64,000 nucleotides of DNA, taken from positions 34,751,726-34,815,725 of the forward strand of contig OZ018317.1 of the NCBI GenBank assembly GCA_963969495.1, in the 5' to 3' direction. Numbering within the stretch: the stretch's first letter is position 1; each line of letters starts with the position of its first letter. The stretch is from Ceratothoa steindachneri (lineage: Eukaryota; Arthropoda; Malacostraca; Isopoda; Cymothoidae). Below, piece by piece: positions 11,689 to 22,941 of the stretch. The notes beneath the pieces are model-generated. The model saw only the letters and a list, made by a program, of their open reading frames with translations. It had not been told where the DNA came from and did no database searches. The translations under genes and the position numbers were made by a program.

Positions 11689-13056
11689 GAAGATCAGGAC
11701 ACCTTTATTTCTTTCTCATCTTCCATAACATTTGCCAGAAATCCAAGGTTTCTAAAACTGGTGTACGGTAAACTATAGTTATAAAATACGCACAAGTAAA
11801 GGTTATGTAAAATTGGCTAAATAAAACGAAACTTATCAACAGATAAGAAATTTGCTAAAAAAATTGAAGTGTTTAATATGATCTGAACCCTTAAATTTCT
11901 TGTAGAGAGAAAGATATTTTTTACATAGCAACTAACTTCATTTCATTCTTCTTTACGTTAGGTCATCATTATCTTGACAAATAACGTCCAGGAAACATGC
12001 CTAACAATTTTGTAAGGCCTCTCTCTTTCCGTAAGCTGGTCGTAAAACTACACCACCAAGATTGTATTTCAACGGGAACCAATGCAGAGACTGTCAAGCG
12101 CTTCAACAGTCTAATCGCTAATATTCTTTCAACCTATGAGAAAGCAGGTTTATGTAAGGCTGCTAAATCAATCGGTAGGCCAATAATGGAAGACAGAATC
12201 ATTACCTAAATTTTAAAGAAGGACAGTTTCAAGATTTCAGCAGGTTCTTTAGTGATTAGTAAGATTTTTGCCATCAATGTCTCCACGCAGACTACATCAC
12301 GGCGGTTGGAAGAAGACGATCTTTACACTCGAAACCTGCGGCCAAACCATTGATCAGCCCGAAGAACAAGAACGGTCGTCTTGCATTCGCCAACGAGCAC
12401 GTAATATGTAAGGAGATTTAATGGAGCCAAGCCTAATTTAGTGACGCAACCAAGTTTAGTTTGTCCGGCGCAAAGCAAGCGAAAGATTTTCTGTCAATTG
12501 TACCAAAGTTTGTGTGAGGTTTAAGGAAAGAAGTGTCATTAGGGTACAAGGCACTGGGTCACTTGTGCTCTTACGGGGCATAGTAGATGCACAAGTGTAC
12601 AATAAATTGCTGCGACAGTATGATTTGCCTCACCTGCGACACTCAGAAGGCCAGCTTGTAATTTATAAGCAGGATAATGCCTCCTGCTACACGGACAAGT
12701 ACACGGACGATGAACACACCTCTCTCATGAACTGGCCTGCACAGGGTCCTAACCTGAATCCTAGTTGAAATTCTTTGAAAAACACGAGGAAAGGGGTCTA
12801 AAGCGAGGAATAAAGGCCTAAATAATAATTATAACGTTTTCAAATGTTTTTCGCTGATAATATAATCGTTATATTACAATATAAATTTGTTTCTGCTGTC
12901 GTTCAGATCATTTTGGACACTTCACTTATTCTAGTAAATTGCTTATCTGCTGATAACTTTTTATAGCTGTAGATTATCGTACATCAATTTTGGGTACCTT
13001 CGATTTTCTTTGGCAAAAGTTATGAAAGATATGATAGAAATATAGGCGTTCTGTTC
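11689..13056 (+). mobile_element. Tc1-like transposon with long terminal inverted repeats
   Basis: Both ends carry matching inverted sequence. On the left (11689 to about 11890) are CACCTTTATTTC, CATAACATTTGCC, GTGTACGGTAA and TATCAACAGATAAG. On the right (about 12905-13056) the reverse complement gives CGCCTATATTTC, CATAACTTTTGCC, ATGTACGATAA and TATCAGCAGATAAG. TA dinucleotides bound both ends (11687-11688 and 13057-13058). The left arm has about 45 extra bases. Inside (11997 to about 12790, plus) is a broken Tc1 transposase: a helix-turn-helix region with VSTQTTSRRLEED, then FSDATKFSLSG (first catalytic Asp kept, following Glu changed to Ala), QDNASCYTD (second Asp) and WPAQGPNLNPS, followed by a stop where the third acidic residue belongs. 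Several frameshifts; inactive. Confidence 0.8.
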
Positions 13057-14161
13057 TACATTGTTTAGTTAGTAAGCTTCCTTTTTTCATTTCTCGTTCT
13101 TAATTCTTTTAGATTATCATATATTTATTTAGCATTTATCAAGATTAATTTTCTTTATGTATTAGTACTTCTTTGGAGGATTTAATCAGCTTTAGGAGTA
13201 GCTTTCCTTGACCTTTTCTTAGACAGTAAATAACAATTTGTTTGTTTTGTCCTTTTCCCAAGGTGGAAGGGAAGAAGTACTGGGATTATACTCATGTGTG
13301 CTTCTTCACCTTTATGTACAACTTAAGTTTCTTTTAAAAGCAGCGAAAAGAGGAAGGGTAGTTGGCTGAATAAGAGCGAGATGCCACAAGGTAATTCATT
13401 TGTATCTGCCTTGTTTTATCACCATACTTAGATCAAATATCTAAAGTCCTAATTTAATGCTCGAATAATGATGCTAAGTCAGTGTTTATCATTCTATACA
13501 TTCTATACAAAAACAAAGTTAATATAGCTGTAAAAAATCAGAATGGTTTTAAAATACTCCTCAGTTAAAATAGTTCCAGGTTAAAATTTGTTAAAATCTT
13601 GTTTATCTCCGAGAAGAATCTAAACATTAATTGATTAATTATAGCTTCCTAGACCCTCTCGAGGATTCGCGAAGGCCTCTCCTTTTTGACCTTCAACATC
13701 CTGGACTGCGTGGGTAATGACCTGCTGGCCATTATTCTTTGAAACTAGACACTTCCCTTCTCTCTTGAATCTTACTAATGGCAAGGATAAGGCAATCAAA
13801 TTCTTAAAGGCGATTACACCATCTTTATACCGGACATAGGACACGAAACTAATGATATATGGCAATAATGAACAATAGACATCTACCCCCATCGTCGGTT
13901 GACGTGGAAAATTGCACTCAGCGATAGGATCTAGAGAGCATGACACACATCCCTCTCCTACAGTTGAGGCTCTCTGGGGTAAGCTTTAGTAATCTGATAC
14001 TTGGGGTGTCAAAGTTCCTACTCATTGATGTTAGGTAAGTTAATTATCCTATGCTGAATAGAAATGTTCAAATTTCTTTCTTAGTCAGCTACGTTGATGA
14101 CACATGAATTATTAAGTGCGTAAAAATTTCCTTCCATTATTGTATGTCCAACTTTGAGCCA
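13057..14161. other. Unassigned DNA
   Basis: A 103-residue open frame lies at 13635-13946 (minus) with no recognised domain. It is downstream of the signal-peptide exon at 14848-14908 on the same strand, so it could in principle hold a later exon, but I cannot support a splice chain. Confidence 0.3.
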
Positions 14162-14229
14162 CTCAATGTTCAAGATGGGCTACCACAAGGAAAAAAAAGA
14201 AGAAAAAAAACAACCTCTCAATGTTCAAG
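14162..14229 (+). mobile_element. Micro retro-insertion with 13-bp target duplication
   Basis: The direct repeat CTCAATGTTCAAG occurs at 14162-14174 and 14217-14229. Between them lie 42 bases: ATGGGCTACCACAAGG, then an A-rich tail interrupted by single G and C. The first part matches the 3' end of the element tail at about 268-284. This is a complete, extremely 5'-truncated LINE/SINE tail insertion. Confidence 0.85.
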
Positions 14230-14847
14230 CTTGCGATCAGAATAACAACTTGTGAAATTTGTAAAAAAGAGAATTAATATTGAGTGATGGGATGTATCAA
14301 GAGGATACAAGTCTTGCCTAATGAACCAAGGTCATGATATATCAAGAGAGAAAAAGAAAAAAAATAGTGATATAAAAATTTAAAAAATGTCCAAGAAAAT
14401 CAATGTCACAGGTAACCAGCTGGCCTTTGGATTTACACACTCAAAAAAAAGATTTTTTCAAAATCTATTTTTGCAAATTAGATTCCTTAATTAAACTGTA
14501 TATGTCTAATACAGTCTGTAGTATTATAACTGTAGTGAAAGATATATTTTCACATGTATATACATTTTCAACATCAAAGAAACAGGAAGTATTCGAGAAA
14601 AAAGAACAGCTTTGACCTATAGAGAAGCAAACCACAATGAAATCCTCCCCTACGGTACCAAAATAAAGACCACTGCAAAATATCACCAGTAAATTTGTTA
14701 ACACCTTAAAACTTAATTAAAATAAAATTCGTATTGAAATTCATCATTTCCTTCTCTTCGGTTATGATCTATCTGCACGTGTATGACGACTATGAAGATG
14801 TATGGGAGAGATGGAAGTTAAATTAACAATGTTATGGTAGTAAATAC

Positions 14848-14908
14848 CTTGTGCCTCAGCCAACACAGCTGCAAGAGCAATGATAATGAGAAGGAGGTTC
14901 CGTAGTTC
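14848..14908 (-). CDS. Candidate signal-peptide exon of a secreted host protein
   Basis: A 61-base minus-strand exon with good splice borders. Upstream is a T-rich tract ending TTTTATTTTGCAG; downstream is CACAAG then GTATTT. In phase 0 it encodes ELRNLLLIIIALAAVLAEAQ, a textbook secretion signal with a long hydrophobic core and an A-x-A cleavage site. A possible start is the ATG at 15105-15103, directly followed by GT (AATAATG|GTAATT), giving Met joined to Glu; a TATA-like CTATTTATAT lies about 55 bases upstream of it. A possible next exon is near 14620-14560, where an acceptor (TTCTCTATAG) keeps frame into GQSCSFFSNTSCFF, but this is weak. Small secreted proteins of arthropods often split the signal peptide this way. 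The product is unknown. Confidence 0.42.
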
Positions 14909-15173
14909 CTGCAAAATAAAAAAAAAATTAGCTTTTTGCGGATCTAAATATCTTGAGAACCGATCAGAAGTGGGAACCCAATTAAAATTTAACCCTTCCT
15001 TATGCCTCAGACATGTAGTTGGTCAATGGCAATCCTTAAACCTCTAGTGCTCCTGTACCAAAGCTCTGGAATGAGATGCCGTTCCTCATGCGTGTAAATT
15101 ACCATTATTGAAAATCGTTCGAATTTGCCTCTTCAACAAATATGCTATCATTAAGCACATATAAATAGTTGTT

Positions 15174-15330
<157 letters not shown>

Positions 15331-15477
15331 TGACAAAGTATCGCGTGAGTAAGCAATAAATGCAAGAAAGACCACAAGGAAAATGAACCGAAGACTCCAC
15401 CAAATAACTTCGAACTCTATTCCAAGTTCATTATCAAGTACTTTGAATCTTCGTTTCATTTTTCTTGTGGGCCTTGT

Positions 15478-15480
<3 letters not shown>
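15331..15480. repeat. Fold-back cassette A between TA arrays
   Basis: Inverted arms at 15371-15394 and 15448-15471 (ACCACAAGGAAAATGAACCG against its near reverse complement). The outer left part, AAAGTATCGCGTGAG, matches the cassette at 59340-59502. The right border reads TTGTTCGATATATA, the same as at 26160. Confidence 0.75.

Positions 15481-15554
<74 letters not shown>
15481..15554. repeat. (TA)n microsatellite
   Basis: Uninterrupted TA dinucleotides separating cassettes A and C. Confidence 0.98.
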
Positions 15555-15557
<3 letters not shown>

Positions 15558-15785
15558 TATTTGGTTAAAGGCCATAGTATATTTCTCCTTTATTAATTTT
15601 CTTTGGAAACTTTCCATTTTTCTTATTATTTTTTTTAGTTCATCTTGTAGATGGTAAAAAACTTCTACGTTCATCTCTGTTTTAAATGAAATGTGTTTTA
15701 GATGAAATAAAAAAGATAATAAAATAAATGGAAATATAAGATAAAGGCGAAATATACTATGGTCTTTAACAAAATCTGCATACAA
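15555..15785. repeat. Fold-back cassette C between TA arrays
   Basis: Left arm (from 15555) contains GGCCATAGTATATTTCTCCT. The reverse complement of the right arm (to 15782) contains GACCATAGTATATTTCGCCT. The arms are about 100 bases with many mismatches. (TA)n lies on both sides. Confidence 0.8.
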
Positions 15786-15807
15786 GAAGGTCTGCTACCC
15801 ATTTACA

Positions 15808-15810
<3 letters not shown>

Positions 15811-15848
<38 letters not shown>
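15811..15848. repeat. (TA)n microsatellite
   Basis: Pure TA run to the right of cassette C. Confidence 0.97.
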
Positions 15849-15850
<2 letters not shown>

Positions 15851-16450
15851 TATTCCTTTATGTGCGGAGAGAAAAGCTTCGAGGCTTTAGAAATTCGTAA
15901 ACAATCCTATAATTTGAAAAACATTATCTTCAATGATATCAGAATCATAATTAACATAGATAAAGAAAAGAAAACAAAATAAGGTAAAAAAAATACTATA
16001 TTTCGAAGAAATAAATAATATTAGTCGAGGTAAAAAAAAGAAATGTCCCCCTCCGAACAATTTCTTTTCATTTTTCTCTTGCTACATACTACTCTTCGAT
16101 TTTCATTATATTGACATCACTTATTATAAATTATTTGCGCCCTCAAAACATTTGCCATATATCCTACTCAAAGTTGCCATGGTGATCAGTCGATTGCCAA
16201 CACTAAGAGATAAAATCTTACCTTTGGATTTCTTTTCTGTTTTTAAGAGGTCACTTCTGTTCCCCTCAAGTGTCATTATATTCTACTCAGGATCAATATA
16301 CAAGTTTACAATTGAGTCACACTTCTACGACTCTTCCGATCTTTGCCTAGATAATGATTAATTTTGTATTGGCAGAGAGGTGATAAAAATGAGTATAGCA
16401 AGTAGAGAAGTTTTTTATAAAACTTCTTTCAATACCATAAATATTTAAAG
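15849..16450. other. Unassigned AT-rich DNA
   Basis: No gene or repeat structure recognised. Confidence 0.4.
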
Positions 16451-16451
16451 A

Positions 16452-16452
16452 G

Positions 16453-16517
<65 letters not shown>

Positions 16518-16592
16518 CACATATTAACCATGGCGAACATGAATATTACAACACAAAATTCGCCCCAAAACAAGCACGCACGCACGCGCGCG

Positions 16593-16632
<40 letters not shown>
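16452..16632. repeat. (AAT)n and (CA)n/(CG)n microsatellites
   Basis: (AAT)n at about 16455-16517, then CACG/CGCG/CACA repeats at about 16575-16632. Confidence 0.95.
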
Positions 16633-16633
<1 letters not shown>

Positions 16634-19600
16634 GGTGTTCCATGAACTGGGGTTTATAATTACCGATATTACTTACCTGGTTAATAATTATCTAATGACC
16701 GATTAATTGATAATTAATAATGACTGAAAATTTCAGTGAGCTGCATCAAATTATTGGCATAGAGGTAATGAACTTTTGCTTCCATAACTCATCCACACAT
16801 ATAATTCATTTATAAGCACTTCTCTGCTATTTTGAAACAGATGTTATATACACACGAAGAGTCATATACGCACGTAGCCATATGTACATACTCCACTCCC
16901 CAAGCGCTTGCTTATTAGGAGCTAACACATAAACACGCCACGCACACAACACAGAAGTACCCGCCATACATACACCCATGAACAAGTTCCTCAAGATGAC
17001 CTGAAACGTGTTAAGAAGCAAGTTTTGACCCAGGGCTGATGGAAGAACAGGTTAAGCTGGTCATAACTGCTTGTGGAAGTTTGGGGAGAGATGGAGAGAT
17101 GGAGGGAATGTAAGTGGGGATGTTGAGTGTGAGATGTGAGAAATGGTGGGGGTGAAGGGGATTGGTGGCTTGTAAGCGAGTCTTGCCTTTTAAGTAGGCA
17201 ATGAATAACCAAAGTATTGGGAGAGAGGGATTGAATAATGAAGTATTGATTTGCGTGAATGAAACCCTTGTAGATGGATGGATGTGGTAAAGGCGATGAA
17301 ATGTAAAGGTAAATATTAAATGGCCGCTAAAAAGCAGCGAGAAAAAAAAATAAGAGAAAGTTTGTAAGTTTAATTATGGGTGTGTTATAACAACCTCCAG
17401 GGGATTCCGCTTTCATTCTGGATCGTTGACACGTTGAGGAGAGTAGAGCACGACTAGCCTATCTCAAACAACGGTCTGGGTAGTTACATAATTAGGGAGC
17501 GACAAATAACACAAGTTCCACTCTTGGCCACTTCAAGAAGTCACAGAAATAGGAAATAACTAGGACTTTAGGATCCATTCAAGGCAAGTCCAGGAATAGA
17601 ACAGTAGAATTATTAACAAGGGTAGACCCTAAGATCCTCCCCCAAGGTCAGTCCAGAGAAGAAATCGCAGCATTAAGTAGCTCTTATCCTATAGGATCCT
17701 TTACATCCCAGGTCAAGAATCAAATTTTTCTCTTGGAAATCAGGGAAGACCCTAAAATTGCCTCAAGGCCTCTCCCAAAAGAACGGTAGGAGAGATCAAG
17801 GGAGAAGTAAAGAAAAGAAAATATATAGTAATAGCTATTTTTAATATTGGCTTTCTTTAAAACTTTATATTTTAATGGAATACTTGTCGATTCTATTCCT
17901 AACAATGTTAATTAAGTTGGTTTCAAAGACTTAGGAGGGGAAAGCATTCCAATTTTGAGTAATTTTAGAAGTGAAAAATAGTACACCATCTAATCTCTTT
18001 TGGTAACTTTGTTATTGTACCTTTTACACACCTTAATTTACCTTAATTAAACATACTTTCATGGCGTAGTGAAACATTGATTACAGTGTATGGATTGGAT
18101 TGTGTATGCCTATGATCACTTGTTTATAATATTGAAATTTGGGTAGGAATCGGGAATAGTTTTGCTTTTGTACAACATCCGAGGAGCTGAGTCAAGAATA
18201 TTCGAATCTACAAAAAACAATTTAACGTTTTTCTTCTTCTTCTTCTTCTTTTTATAGCCTATTTTTTTCTTTTGTTTATTGCACAGATCAGTCACGGAGG
18301 GAACTTAAGGATATTTGTTAGCCCTTTTGTATTTTTGTTTTTTAATAATCGGTTTTAGTTATTTTTCTTATTATTCCCGTCTCTTCATCCATTATTCTTT
18401 TTTACTTAATATGGTATGGTTTATATATTCTCCTTGGAGAACGACATAAGGCATTTACGATTTTCTAAGTGCCTTTTAAGTTGTCATTTCAGCAATCTTT
18501 TCTCCTACTTTCCCAGAGCATGCTACCGACGTAAAATAAATAAATAAATCGCTACTGAGTTATGTTAACTTCAACCTCGAAATAAGAAATTTGTAATTTG
18601 ATTAAATATGAAAATAAACAAGACCGATTTATCCCACCTCAATGACACCAAGATATTTATTTCCCAAATCTCATTGTGAGCAGCCAAGATATCTACTACT
18701 TACGCATAAGGAAATATCAAATCCTACCCCGTCTTCCATTGTCCTCACTGTCCTTCATATTTTCCACTAGTGAAATTTAATGTGAGTGACATTTAGTCGC
18801 ATCTCTTCAGCACAGCGAATTGAGGAATCTTTCCTTCATCATAGATTCCCCAATTTAAAGACTGGACATCCAATTTTACCCGAGTACAAATGGCTTTTTT
18901 TCTCAAAATCTTTGTGTTGTAAGAAAGCTTCAGAAGGACGCTGGACCTGGCACGTGGAGAATCAAAATAAACATCCGCTATGTTTAGTGGCAGGAATAAT
19001 CGTGTATCCTTCATATTTTGCAAGATATTGCAGTGTCTTTCAGATTAAGAGGAAAACATCAATAAAAAGTTAACACGCGACAGTGAATTTGTGTTAAATC
19101 TTAATTAATATTAGTTATGTAGCGATGCATCTTAATAGATAAAATCAACAAATCCAGATAATATTTTATCTTAGGATCCTGTTTAAATAATTCTATTTTG
19201 TAATTGAAAAGCTGTTTGTACTATCTCACATACTATTTAGGTTGTACACGTTTGGCGTTTATTTACTTTTTGGAGACGTTCTGTTTAACTAACAATATCT
19301 TGCATTTAACGAGAGATTTAATGACTTCCTGTGGTTAGCTTTATTGTTTCTCTTTTTTATAGTTTTCCTCTAGTTAAACACTTCAAATATTAACCCAGAA
19401 ATATACTCTTGAGTACTCAGAAGAATATACATAAGTGCTCACAGAAAATCATACTGAATTGAAAAGTGGATATAACGTTTTATCCTTTGGCTTTATTTAG
19501 TCTTTATATTCCGATTACCATCTGATCTTTATTTTACATTTGCTCCTAGACTCTTAATTATACAGTATAGTTTGTGGTTATTTAGGTTTAAATGTACCTA

Positions 19601-19833
19601 ATAATATCTCCAATTAAAATGTTATAAAGTTCAATAGTCATTGAAATAGGGACTAAAATAAATTGAAAATAAAATATCGGAAAAAATGGCGGCAAAAACA
19701 AAGTGATTCTATATTATCAAAGTTCTAATTATCCAATTTAATAAAATTATTTAAGGTAGTTAACATAAAAATATTTTTTATTTATTGCCTAAAAAGATGT
19801 ACAGTGTAGTAATTCATTTTCACACAGTTGATG
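16633..19833. other. Unassigned intergenic DNA, AT-rich at the right
   Basis: No domain was recognised in the short open frames. A (TTC)n run is at about 18237-18252. About 19080-19830 is markedly AT-rich and lies directly 3' of the non-standard-code gene; it looks untranslated in the frames I checked. Confidence 0.4.
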
Positions 19834-21318
19834 TCAGCATTTTTTGCTAGAATTTAGTACTTTATTTGAAATCGATTCAGTGGATGCTAAACTTAGGTCT
19901 TGCGTATCTTAATCTTCCGTTCGGAGGTCTTTAATAGCCAGTTGAATGAAAACGATTTCTCTTTTCAATTTTTCTAATACAGCTTTCCTTTCCTAAAAGC
20001 AAGCTCGAAGTCTGTCCAATCGTTCTATAGCACTCTAATTTGCATTCTCTAGCGATTCTTTGTCTTGCTGAATCTTCTAAACTTCCTCGTCCCCTCCGTT
20101 CATCTTTCCTTCAGTTTTGGTGATGGTCATTTTCGTTTTGTCAATCCTAGTTATTAAGTTGTTGATAATATCTTATATATTTTCTTTTTCTGAGGTGAGT
20201 TGATCCAGTTGTTCGCGTTGGGATTTGATGGTTTAAAATAATTCGAAAAAGCAAGCCTTCAATTTTTCTTCTTCTTGTGTGGCCTCAGTCACTTGTTTTT
20301 TTTAGTTTTCCAGTGTTTGCTATAGGGAGATGATTTCTGGTTTAGCATTTCTGTTTGTTTCTTACCAACATTGCTCTTCCTTTTGGACTGTTTTGTGTTT
20401 TTCTTTCGCTTCTTTTGTCTTTTCTTCCTCTTATTCCAGACGAGCAGAATCCTCTTGGTATTTCTTCTTTAACGCCTTAAGTTCTTTGTCTAAATTAACC
20501 TTCATGGAACTGAAACATTTAATATCTTACTTCCCTTTCCTCATAAACTCCTCCAACTTTGCAGTTAGTTCTTCTTTTTACTGTTCCTAATTACAGATAA
20601 TCAATTTTATATCTTTCTTTTCATTTTTTATCTTACTTAAGTCTTTTTTGAGACATTCAGCAAGAGATTAACTTTCATTCCTCATTTCGGAGAGTCCAGA
20701 TTTGAACTGTGAAACCTCTTCATGATTATCCTGAAGATTTTTCTTCAGTTTCTCTAACAGTTCCTACTCTTGTTCAAGCTGTTTTTTTAGAGTATACTCC
20801 TGATTTTAGAGTCTCTTTTTGGAGGTTAGTACACAAATTAAATCCTTGTTCCGTCTTTTTTCGCACTCTAGCGAAATTTCTACTTCGGCAGCTCCTACTG
20901 AAAGTTTAGTAGGTGAATTAATAGGGTTTTTCAGTTAGCCACGATTTTTGAAGAAGTTTCCATTTGAGTAGTCCTCAGGAGAGGGACCATAACTTTTGTA
21001 GTTTGTAGTTTTATTGACGATTCCGTTACGCATTGTGGTAATAAGTAGTTCTCTTGAACCAAGTTAATAATGAATTAAGTAATTTTGAGGTGGATCGATT
21101 TGAGCGGTTAGTTTAAAATCGAAATAAATTTCTCTATTTTCCAACTCAGATAATTCATTAGTATGACACTCAGTGAAGATGGCTTTATTAAGAATCTTGC
21201 GGGCTTTTTAGCCGTTGAACGAAGGTTGAACTTTCTATTTGAGTAATTTCCGAAGAGAAGTAACTACTGGAAAGGGAAAAACGAAAAGAACTACAATAAT
21301 TAACTTTTTAAATTACAT
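19834..21318 (-). CDS. Secreted coiled-coil protein in a TAA/TAG-sense (ciliate-type) code
   Basis: One frame, no frameshift, ATG at 21318-21316 to TGA at 19836-19834: 494 residues if TAA and TAG are sense. In-frame TAA occurs 14 times and TAG 7 times; TGA is absent until the end. About 22 ordinary CAA/CAG codons are also present. Residues 1-21 form a signal peptide (X = TAA at codon 2): MXFKKLIIVVLFVFPFPVVT. Residues about 50-162 look like a small extracytoplasmic domain (IYFDFKLTAQIDPP; two Cys near 152 and 162). From about 165 to 465 the chain is a Lys/Glu/Leu/Gln heptad coiled coil (EKLKKNLQDNHEEV; REQLDQLTSEKEN). The tail ends NSSKKC. Nearly every TAA/TAG sits where Gln or Glu suits a coiled coil. 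Under the standard code it would be a pseudogene with 21 stops yet no indels. Secreted coiled-coil proteins fill ciliate extrusive granules (trichocyst or mucocyst matrix proteins); such a role is a guess. The source (integrated ciliate DNA, assembly join or relic) is unresolved. Confidence 0.8.
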
Positions 21319-22280
21319 ATCTAATTAAAACTTATTATTTTTTTTAATTATTAACTTATTAATTCCCCATAACTTCTGCACTTTACCTGAATAACCCGAA
21401 AGTAATCTATTCTCCCGAACCCTGTGCACACGAGAAATTTGTTCTCACTCTCTCTCTCTCTGCTCATATTCTACAAGTCTTTTAAATCCCCTACTTTTTT
21501 ACTACGTCTGTTTAGGCCCCCAAATGGGGGAAAGAGGGCATTAAACTTTATAAAATAAGTTCATTCTTGAAAGCCTCTCTCTCAAGGTCTACCTATCTCG
21601 AGTGACTGGTAGCTTTCATCGTGCAGCCTCCTGCATGCCGGGAGAGGAGTCAGCCGTGAAAGCGAGGCGGCCAAGGTCAAGAATGACCATGGCAAGGATC
21701 AAGATAGGATAAAGGAAGGGTGGTGGTACATCGCATGAATGCATGTGCGCCAGGAGGTTCGCATACACTTACGTATGTGTTCGTGTATGTAATGTTCTCT
21801 CTAGAAATTATATAAGTTTAGAATATCGACCAATTTTTGTTTCCTTTTTTCTCGTCTCTGGAAAAGTAAACATTAAAATAAAGTCATTTAATTTAATAAT
21901 TATTTTTTATTTAATATATTAATTTTACAGGAGTTAAAATGTATAATCTGTAATAAATATTTATTACGCAGTATTGAAATTTCAAATCAAAAGACGTAAT
22001 TTTACGGGAACTTCTATATATAATTTTTTACTTATGAGAAAGTTTCGGAGAAGTGACTTGTTTCAATCATCATTGCAAGAATAATGATACAAAACCCTAA
22101 GGGTCTGAACTTATATATTTATAAAAGGTTTTTCAGTAAAATGCATCTTCATCTTGTCTTTTATTATAAAATTACTGAAATATGGAATACTTTACTCCCG
22201 GGGGTCATTGATAGCCACTCGGCTTGAAATTTTTTACTGTGTTGAGTTTTTAAATGAGAAGAAAGACGCAGTTTTACGGA
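21319..22280. other. Upstream flank and unassigned DNA
   Basis: The first about 60 bases upstream of the ATG at 21318 are very AT-rich. From about 21448 a short (CT)n and ordinary-looking sequence resume. No gene recognised. Confidence 0.4.
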
Positions 22281-22282
22281 AA

Positions 22283-22293
22283 CACACACATAT

Positions 22294-22388
<95 letters not shown>
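22283..22388. repeat. (CA)n(TA)n(TG)n composite microsatellite
   Basis: A short CA block, (TA)n at about 22301-22373, then a TG block: a second self-complementary composite. Confidence 0.95.
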
Positions 22389-22390
<2 letters not shown>

Positions 22391-22558
22391 AATAACACCA
22401 CTGTGGAAGAGCGTAGTATTTATTATCTCGAGACCAGTTTCGGCATGGAGTTTGTCATGCCAGCCTCAGTAGAACACTAAGAATACATGACAAACTCCAT
22501 GCCGAAACTGGTCTCGAGATTATAAATACCAAGCTTCTCTACAGTGGTTTTATTTACA
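22389..22558. repeat. Fold-back cassette D between TA arrays
   Basis: Inverted arms of about 70 bases (22389-22459 and 22486-22557) around a 26-base loop. The inner about 36 bases are almost perfectly complementary and include CTCGAGACCAGTTTCGGCAT. TA arrays flank both sides. Confidence 0.92.
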
Positions 22559-22591
22559 TATTTAGAATCTGTCATTGGATTTAACAATTTT

Positions 22592-22597
<6 letters not shown>

Positions 22598-22687
<90 letters not shown>
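22598..22687. repeat. (TA)n microsatellite
   Basis: Pure TA array between cassettes D and E. Confidence 0.98.
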
Positions 22688-22689
<2 letters not shown>

Positions 22690-22720
22690 CGAAAAATTAT
22701 TGCAGTAACGCAATTAATTA

Positions 22721-22899
22721 TGCGGTTAAAAGGCTATTTTTGGCAAACCCAGTCTTCTTCAAAGCCTTCAGAAGGAGCTCTTCTCACATGCACAAGAAGG
22801 TAACACGCTTATTTTAAGTGTTACCTTCTCGTGTATGTGAGAAGAGCTTCTTCCGAGGGCTTTGAGGAAAACTGTGTTTGCTAAAAATAACCTTTTAAC

Positions 22900-22902
<3 letters not shown>
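22721..22902. repeat. Fold-back cassette E between TA arrays
   Basis: Arms at 22721-22806 and 22818-22902 around an 11-base loop, with a few mismatches. The inner stem is AAGAAGGTAACAC against GTGTTACCTTCTC. TA arrays lie on both sides (22598-22687, with about 33 bases between, and 22903-22938). Unrelated in sequence to cassette D. Confidence 0.92.

Positions 22903-22938
<36 letters not shown>
22903..22938. repeat. (TA)n microsatellite
   Basis: Pure TA run abutting the right arm of cassette E. Confidence 0.95.

Positions 22939-22941
<3 letters not shown>

Noticed and set aside
19834..21318. Ordinary host pseudogene riddled with C-to-T changes (CAA/CAG to TAA/TAG)
   Set aside because: It would also be expected to carry TGA from CGA or TGG, frameshifts and damaged heptads over 1.5 kb. 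None was seen. Not fully excluded, so confidence is kept below certainty.
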